Source of the DNA: Candidatus Poribacteria bacterium
Lineage (GTDB): Bacteria; Poribacteria; WGA-4E; WGA-3G
DNA length: 8,553 nucleotides
Reading direction: 5' to 3'
Assembly: GCA_009842375.1 (NCBI GenBank)
Contig: VYFM01000189.1
Span: 1,969 to 10,521, forward strand
Numbering within the stretch: position 1 is the first letter of the stretch; each line of letters opens with the position of its first letter. This document shows positions 8,301-8,553 of the stretch, piece by piece. The notes under the pieces were generated by a model. The model was not told the origin of the DNA. It saw only the letters and a list, made by a program, of their open reading frames with translations, and made no database searches. A program made the position numbers and the translations under genes.

Positions 8301-8490
8301 GCTCCAATTCTGCTTTCGTCTTTTCGTATTCATATTGGTAGAACTGTTGTTGGATTTCCTTCCATGGACGGCGTGTAATCATCTCATCCCAGAAACCCCA
8401 TATAGTCACTAGCCCTAATAAAGCAGAGAGAATAAAGAACAAAGCAGAATATGATTTTTTTTCAGCAGGTATCTCTTTTTTGCTCTTCAC
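5362..8490 (-). CDS. Octahaem c-type cytochrome with membrane anchor and coiled-coil stalk
   Basis: A 1042-residue protein when started at GTG 8490-8488, chosen because GGAGGT (8506-8501) lies 10 bases upstream. The reading frame stays open further upstream to the window edge, but a TTG at 8517 lacks such a site. Order of parts: basic N-terminus; one membrane helix (about 14-34); charged helical/coiled-coil stalk (about 41-155, broken by a Pro-rich turn near 70-78); TPR-like motif (about 165-196, LADFYQTSDDPANALSTY); then eight CxxCH sites at Cys270, 379, 430, 470, 618, 712, 835 and 953. Haems 1-3 lie in a His-rich region (FGCTPCHGGQG) with no Met-Pro ligand motif and are probably bis-His. 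Haems 4-8 each belong to a class I-like domain with a Met-Pro ligand: Met521, 663, 777, 901 and 1004. A small beta module (about 534-573) sits after Met521. The protein is periplasmic and probably acts as an electron wire. It begins the visible operon; an upstream gene may exist outside the window. Confidence 0.9.
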   Translation of the reverse strand: MKSKKEIPAEKKSYSALFFILSALLGLVTIWGFWDEMITRRPWKEIQQQFYQYEYEKTKAELEHAKNNLPEKPSTPEIDVKMLRNLEKDVNTKKVTLDEAMQERKFEQSKSDAINYKYQHSLHEAHGTQTETVEKWKEKLDEYEKRIEGELTAAVITAQNEYADVNKTLADFYQTSDDPANALSTYLIAQKYKPTDATIAEAITTAQESLATLEANKAQFEAVARLEEKLSDVGGIKRTFLGSLLENPFRETRTIVQYYLEEFDYTADRCATCHFSVDRSGYDPKADEIFEVDGDGENLVKHQLKHPKVKPGSETIIIDGFDAETDEYELSEDGVLTFTDPGVFGEVEISYETGYRSVLQTHPERDVLLAKHPVEKFGCTPCHGGQGHGLTAKAAHALTHSEYWLTPVLGLDEHTGRKSDELKGYMESNCRRCHDGVMKLDFGVNPETDIPKDYAPNLTKGMELFENLGCHGCHAVEGYSALEKIDKVGPALDKIGSKVKDITWLESWIKKPEAFLPDTTMPNFFPVEGMTQLVYFKNGETRTGVVSETNTGYKIKADDGTEYLYAKDDVLRVIDEVKSIAAYLMQMNDQSLDESQVTYSQSERAIKAGEETVKTVGCLSCHTVDGMGSDFAPALDSVGTKVKPAYLRRWIENPRSYDPETAMPSLRLSNQELDNVVAYLMDLQKPTPSPLSDSIGEANVDEGEKLVRTYGCFGCHEIPGFENESKVGADLGEFGAKLADELDFGDTVDIDHSWHGWTIGKVTDPRRYQTRRIVSRMPVFQIDHEEAKSIAVLLKSFQPQPYPLNYIYDHAVESHRVERKNQIDAGRRVVQKYNCNGCHVIEGVGGDYSNVITAHEGLDPITTKQLSPPPLQAEGARVYPEWLFDFLKAPSDIRYGLKVRMPTFDMSDEEATTLIKYFSALDNEPFPYETIEPPTSTQAELRVGKQIFDELKCDSCHPSQGEVIPAGSDKAGRPDLSLAKHRLKADWLIDWMKNPQQFQRGTAMPQAWPLVGGQHMPVEGYADDDAEKQIRLVRDYLISLGR

Positions 8491-8500
8491 GAAATATATA

Positions 8501-8506
8501 ACCTCC
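8501..8506 (-). promoter_or_regulatory. Ribosome binding site that decides the GTG start
   Basis: GGAGGT on the minus strand lies 10 bases before GTG 8490-8488. It is the strongest Shine-Dalgarno in the window and falls inside the longer open frame that would start at TTG 8517. This supports the GTG start and a protein beginning MKSKKEIPAEKK just before its membrane helix. Confidence 0.75.
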
Positions 8507-8553
8507 AAGTCAATCAATAGTTTTAAAACACATTGAGAATAGCCCGGTAAATT

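Noticed and set aside
8523..8552. A short minus-strand frame ending in TAA at 8525-8523 that might be the tail of an upstream gene (and another ending in TGA nearby).
   Set aside because: Only about 10 codons are visible in each, so real coding cannot be told from chance.
1..8553. CRISPR arrays, tRNA or rRNA genes, insertion sequences and long DNA repeats.
   Set aside because: None was seen. The repeated CxxCH and Met-Pro coding motifs are protein-level repeats of cytochrome domains, not DNA repeats.
1..8553. Assignment to an anammox or nitrite-oxidising bacterium.
   Set aside because: High cytochrome content and the CydA-like gene fit such groups, but no hydrazine, nitrite oxidoreductase or other diagnostic gene is in the window.

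Overview
The window is part of a respiratory, cytochrome-rich gene cluster from an uncultured-type bacterium. All genes lie on the minus strand, so the cluster reads from right to left. Six protein genes are supported: five complete, plus one cut by the left edge. Together they hold 12 visible CxxCH haem c motifs (8 + 1 + 2 + 1), one cytochrome bd subunit I (CydA)-like membrane protein and one cupredoxin-like secreted protein. The DNA is AT-leaning, with good Shine-Dalgarno sites and signal peptides or anchors of Gram-negative style. I cannot name the organism. CydA-like proteins encoded beside multihaem c cytochromes, without an obvious CydB, are known to me from groups such as Nitrospira, Planctomycetota and related uncultured phyla; that placement is an inference.

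Layout in transcription order. (1) 8490-5362: a large octahaem cytochrome c with one N-terminal membrane anchor, a long helical/coiled-coil stalk, a TPR-like motif, three haems without a Met ligand and five class I-type cytochrome domains. (2) 5313-4957: a small membrane-anchored monohaem cytochrome c, followed by a good intrinsic terminator at about 4925-4958. (3) 4857-4090: a secreted protein with a blue-copper-type C-x2-H-x2-M site and a carboxypeptidase regulatory-like domain. It has a strong ribosome site and a possible sigma70 promoter upstream. (4) 4006-2096: the CydA-like polytopic b-type subunit, longer than classical CydA and lacking its Q-loop. (5) 2068-539: a dihaem cytochrome c with three N-terminal membrane helices and small beta modules inserted beside its second haem. 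(6) 496-1: the N-terminal part of a second three-helix membrane cytochrome c, cut just after its CxxCH.

Topology predictions agree with one another: the haem and copper domains all fall on the periplasmic side, around one b-haem membrane core. The simplest reading is a membrane complex that moves electrons between the quinone pool, or a bd-like oxygen site, and periplasmic c-haem and copper carriers. The direction of electron flow and the final acceptor cannot be read from the sequence. The terminator suggests two transcription units: genes 1-2, and genes 3-6. No RNA genes, mobile elements, CRISPR arrays or large DNA repeats were seen. All intergenic gaps are shorter than 100 bases.
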